In this document: positions 61,026 to 64,000 of the stretch, piece after piece
How positions within the stretch are numbered: position 1 is the first letter of the stretch
Layout of the letters: the number at the start of each line of letters is the position of its first letter
Assembly: GCA_964537685.1 (NCBI GenBank)
Contig: CAZICM010000007.1
Span: forward strand, 164,464-228,463
Direction: 5' to 3'
DNA length: 64,000 nt
Source of the DNA: CAZICM01 sp964537685
GTDB lineage: Bacteria; Myxococcota_A; Polyangia; Polyangiales; Polyangiaceae
The notes under the pieces: model-generated
Told to the model about the DNA's origin: nothing
Databases searched by the model: none
The model's input: the letters and a program-made list of their open reading frames with translations, nothing else
Translations under genes and position numbers: made by a program

Positions 61026-61531
61026 TGAGTTCTATGAGCATTGTCTCCAATCTCCCCGGCTATTGGATAGGGGAAAACCATCTCTGGCTATCCCCGGGAG
61101 AGCCCGCGCGTATCTCCAATTGCTCGGCCACCGTCACCGAAATATCGAAAGGACGCGCGCTTTGCATTCAATATTCCTGGGCTTTTGATTCAGAACCCCA
61201 CGATGGCTGTCTGCTCTTGGGTTTTGGAAAGATATCGGGGGAACAAGAGCAGCCCCCTCCTGTTGAAGCCGTTTGGATCGATTCTTTTCATACCAATCAT
61301 TGCTTTATGGTCTGGAAAGGCTCGCTTCAGCAAGACGGCGCCGTTTCTATTTTAGGTTCCTATAGCGCGCCTCCCGGGCCGGATTGGGGATGGAGAATAT
61401 TTGTCGATCCAGGCTCGGCAGGCGTATTCCGGATGGCTATGTACAATATCTCGCCCGAGGGAGAAGAATTTCTCGCCGTGACCATGGAACTATCGCGCCA
61501 GGCTTCGATTTCGGAGACGACCATGATATAG
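61025..61531 (+). CDS. DUF1579-like beta-barrel protein
   Basis: The 168-residue product starts MSSMSIVSNLPGYWIGENHL and resembles DUF1579 proteins: LPGYWIGENHLWLSPGEPAR and VEAVWIDSFHTNHCFMVWKG follow the family's lipocalin-like strand pattern. Function is unknown. The start overlaps the methyltransferase stop by one base, indicating co-translation. Confidence 0.65.
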   Translation: MSSMSIVSNLPGYWIGENHLWLSPGEPARISNCSATVTEISKGRALCIQYSWAFDSEPHDGCLLLGFGKISGEQEQPPPVEAVWIDSFHTNHCFMVWKGSLQQDGAVSILGSYSAPPGPDWGWRIFVDPGSAGVFRMAMYNISPEGEEFLAVTMELSRQASISETTMI

Positions 61532-61538
61532 GCGCTCT

Positions 61539-63728
61539 ATGCGCATCTTTTCCACTCGTCCTCCTCACCGCTTTTTTAGAGGCTGCGCGCCGCGCTTGAT
61601 TCCCGCGGCGCTCTTGGCTTTTATGACGGCCTGTGGGCCCGCTAAAGAGCCTGAAACTCCTCAAAATTCCGCCGATGCAATGCCATCGGCCAAACCTTCT
61701 CCAACCCAGAGCGCATCCGCCATGACCAACGTGACTCCCGAACAAATCAAGCCCAAACCTGAAGCTTCTACCTTTGATCCCGTCGCCGTTGGCATGAGCG
61801 CTCAAGGGGTGGTCGCGCTGTGCGACGAACATCTGAAAGCGGCCGAAAAGCTTCTTTCCGAGATAAAGGCGCTCAAGGGCGCACCCGCTGAAAAGCTAAC
61901 CCGCGATGCCGTTCTGCGCCGCTTCGATCAGATTATTTTGGAGCTGAGCAGCGCCGGTGAATTCCCTTATTTGATGGCGGTCGCGCACCCCGACAAGGAT
62001 GTGCGCGAGGCCGCCAAGAAATGCGAACCCCGCACCGAGAAGTTTATGACGGCGCTGTGGCTCGATGCGGACTTGGCGGCCGTTGTAAAGGCATATGCAG
62101 CGAAGGGTGAAAAACTTGCAGGGGAAGATACCCGGCTGCTTCACGATATGCTTCGCGATTTTAAGCGAAATGGGCTGGATTTGCCTGCGGACAAGCAGGC
62201 GCGGCTCCGGGAAATCAATGAGGCGATTACGGCGAATGGGCAGATGTTTACGTCGAATATCGCTTCATCGAAGGAAAGTATTTTTGTGGATCCCAAATCG
62301 CTGAAGGGGCTTCCGGACGACTATATTGCGAAGCATCCTCCAAATGCCAAAGGGCAAGTGGAGATTACAACGGACTATCCCGATTATTTTCCGTTTATCA
62401 CGCACGCGCGGGATCGCAAAGCGGCGCAGAAGTTATTTACTTTGTTTCAAAACCGGGGCGGTAAAAAGAATGTTGAGATTTTGGAAGTGATTTTAAAGCT
62501 TCGGGCCGAGAAGGCGAAGCTGTTGGGTTATGCGCATTGGGCAGATTATGCGATTGAACCCCGCATGGCGAAGAGCGCAAAGTCGGTGCAGGGGTTTTTG
62601 GATAAGCTGAGTGATGTTTTAAAAGGCGCGGCAAAGCAAGAGTATGCTGAGCTTTTGGATGAGCATGTGAAGAATGGGGGAAGCCGTTTTGAGAAGCTAT
62701 CGCCGTCGGAGCGTTATTTCTTGGAGGATAGGGTCCGGGAGAGCAAATATAAGCTAAATGCTCAGGCTTTGTCTAAATATTTTGAAATTCGTTCGGTGAC
62801 GGCGGGGCTTTTGAGCATTACGTCGAAGATGTACGGGCTTACCTACAAAGAAGTGCCTGCAAATGCGTGGCATTCAGATGTAACGGCGTATGAGGTATGG
62901 TCCGGGGAAGAGAAGATAGGAAAGTTTTATTTGGATCTCTATTCGAGGCCCGATAAATACAAGCACGCAGCGATGTTTGGAATAAGGACGGCGGCGCGGC
63001 TTCCCAATGGTGCTTATCAGACGCCTATTGCTTCTTTGGTATGCAATTTCCCTAAGCCTGGAGCTCAGCCTGCGTTGATGTCCCATGAAGAAGTGACAAC
63101 ATTTTTTCATGAATTTGGGCATGTGCTTCACCATATGCTCACCAAGGCGGAGCTGGCTTCGTATTCGGGAACGTCGACGGTGAGGGATTTTGTTGAGGCG
63201 CCTTCTCAAATGTTTGAGGAGTGGGCATGGTCGCGTGAGGTGCTGGATTTGTTTGCAAGGCATGTGGATACGGGCGAGAAAATTCCCGATGATCTATTTG
63301 AGGCGATGCAAAAAGCCCGGGGGTTTGGAAGAGCATTAGCCACATTGAGGCAGCTCTTTTTGGCGAGGTTGGACTTGGAGTATCATAGCAAAGACCCACC
63401 TTTTGACACGACGAAGGTTCTGGAGGCGATTCAAAATTCGACGGATTTATTCCCCTTTGTAAAGGGGACGCATTTTCAATCGAGTTTTGGGCATTTGATA
63501 GGCTATGATGCGGGGTATTATGGGTATCAGTGGGCGCTGGCTCTATCGAGGGATGTGCTGTCGCGCTTCAAGAAGGAAGGGATGATGAATCCAGCGGTCG
63601 CCAAGTCCTGGAGGGATGAGGTGCTGTCTAAGGGTGGTGGAGTGGATGAGGCAGAGATGATTCGTACGTTTTTGGGTCGCGAGCCCAGTAATGACGCCTA
63701 CATTGCTTATGTCCAGGGTAAAGATTAG
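61539..63728 (+). CDS. M3-family metallopeptidase, lipoprotein
   Basis: The 729-residue protein carries a lipobox (LLAFMTAC) after a basic N-terminus, a Pro/Ser/Ala linker, and an M3 (oligopeptidase/thimet-like) peptidase domain with the zinc site HEFGHVLHH and the downstream Glu in EAPSQMFEEW. The hydrophobic FHEFGH context is typical of M3. Being exported makes it likely to degrade peptides outside the cytoplasm. It starts 7 bp after the DUF1579-like gene. Confidence 0.92.
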   Translation: MRIFSTRPPHRFFRGCAPRLIPAALLAFMTACGPAKEPETPQNSADAMPSAKPSPTQSASAMTNVTPEQIKPKPEASTFDPVAVGMSAQGVVALCDEHLKAAEKLLSEIKALKGAPAEKLTRDAVLRRFDQIILELSSAGEFPYLMAVAHPDKDVREAAKKCEPRTEKFMTALWLDADLAAVVKAYAAKGEKLAGEDTRLLHDMLRDFKRNGLDLPADKQARLREINEAITANGQMFTSNIASSKESIFVDPKSLKGLPDDYIAKHPPNAKGQVEITTDYPDYFPFITHARDRKAAQKLFTLFQNRGGKKNVEILEVILKLRAEKAKLLGYAHWADYAIEPRMAKSAKSVQGFLDKLSDVLKGAAKQEYAELLDEHVKNGGSRFEKLSPSERYFLEDRVRESKYKLNAQALSKYFEIRSVTAGLLSITSKMYGLTYKEVPANAWHSDVTAYEVWSGEEKIGKFYLDLYSRPDKYKHAAMFGIRTAARLPNGAYQTPIASLVCNFPKPGAQPALMSHEEVTTFFHEFGHVLHHMLTKAELASYSGTSTVRDFVEAPSQMFEEWAWSREVLDLFARHVDTGEKIPDDLFEAMQKARGFGRALATLRQLFLARLDLEYHSKDPPFDTTKVLEAIQNSTDLFPFVKGTHFQSSFGHLIGYDAGYYGYQWALALSRDVLSRFKKEGMMNPAVAKSWRDEVLSKGGGVDEAEMIRTFLGREPSNDAYIAYVQGKD

Positions 63729-63821
63729 AAGCCATTTCGATCGGCGTCATACCTGACGGATGGGGTTTCATATAAATGGTATTGCCATTTGTTCAATCCT
63801 TTGGTAGTTGCATGATTCCTC

Positions 63822-64000
63822 ATGCAATCGAGCGATACAGCCCCACATAGCGACGATTTTCACCAGAACCCTCACGATAGTCTTTTCCGCTCGATGTTCT
63901 CTGAGCCTGAGAACGCGGCGGGGTTGTTGCGCTGGCTCTTGCCCAAAGAAGCGCTGGTCCGCTTCGAGCTCAATACGCTCGAATTGCAATCCGCAAGTTT
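63822..64000 (+). CDS. Rpn-family recombination-promoting nuclease / PD-(D/E)XK transposase-like (start only)
   Basis: The frame from the ATG at 63822 is open to the end of the window (59 codons) and reads HDSLFRSMFSEPENAAGLLR, then LLPKEALVRFELNTLEL, matching the start of the Rpn/PF04754 family (HDxxF+xxFS.pe.a..ll...lp). These PD-(D/E)XK proteins act in RecA-independent recombination or as transposase-related nucleases. The C-terminal part is missing because the window ends. It is a real gene on codon pattern and motif grounds, not the antisense frame at 63768-63989. Confidence 0.75.
   Translation, partial: MQSSDTAPHSDDFHQNPHDSLFRSMFSEPENAAGLLRWLLPKEALVRFELNTLELQSAS

Noticed and set aside
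63768..63989. 73-residue minus-strand frame at the right end
   Set aside because: Its antisense partner on the plus strand matches the Rpn family at several conserved positions, so that strand is preferred.

Overview
The window reads as chromosomal DNA of a myxobacterium (phylum Myxococcota, probably order Polyangiales). The reasons are the density of eukaryotic-type Ser/Thr kinases (five), two FHA-domain sigma54 activators, many predicted lipoproteins with Cys-rich DUF4215-type repeats, pre-peptidase (PPC) domains, thrombospondin-3 repeats and a MYXO-CTERM-like tail, and fairly GC-rich DNA with local AT-rich intergenic islands. The assignment is inferred from gene content; no rRNA or tRNA gene was recognised.

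Left part (1-20 kb) is mostly housekeeping. On the minus strand lie dnaG-rpoD, with an RpoD that carries a ~300-residue Ser/Lys/Ala/Pro tail; atpD-atpC; and a DUF4350-MoxR-DUF58-rsmA run. On the plus strand is a 59-aa conserved-looking small protein, then rpsP-khpA-rimM-trmD-SPOUT methyltransferase. After a convergent lipoprotein come queG, a DUF72-like gene overlapping a degenerate gamma-glutamyltransferase-like gene, and rpmB.

Middle part (20-34 kb) is a signalling block. A small XRE regulator lies behind an SOS-box-like palindrome, and an FHA-sigma54 activator behind a second palindrome of the same geometry. Next are two divergent Ser/Thr kinases that both seem to carry a decayed class III cyclase-like domain (one also has an ATPase and TPRs), a lipoprotein, a membrane-anchored kinase with a long tail, a nitrilase-family amidase and a second FHA-sigma54 activator. 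A Nudix hydrolase overlapping a divergent NAD-dependent DNA ligase follows.

Right part (36-64 kb) mixes signalling and surface proteins: a paralogue of the 28-kb lipoprotein, a TPR kinase with a DUF2804 gene, a eukaryote-type P5C dehydrogenase, and two copies of a kinase plus exported TPR/membrane protein module (44.0-46.8 and 51.1-53.7 kb) separated by an FGE-fold lipoprotein and a large TSP3-repeat surface protein. Then come an alpha/beta hydrolase, an 11-repeat Cys-rich/PPC protein, a small Cys-rich lipoprotein, a poly-Ser PPC lipoprotein, a methyltransferase, a DUF1579-like protein, an M3 peptidase lipoprotein, and the start of an Rpn-type nuclease cut by the window edge.

The most unusual items are the RpoD tail, the matched palindromes around the XRE/activator pair, the duplicated kinase/TPR module, the kinases with cyclase-like domains, and the catalytically gutted GGT relative. 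No CRISPR array, complete insertion sequence or prophage was found.
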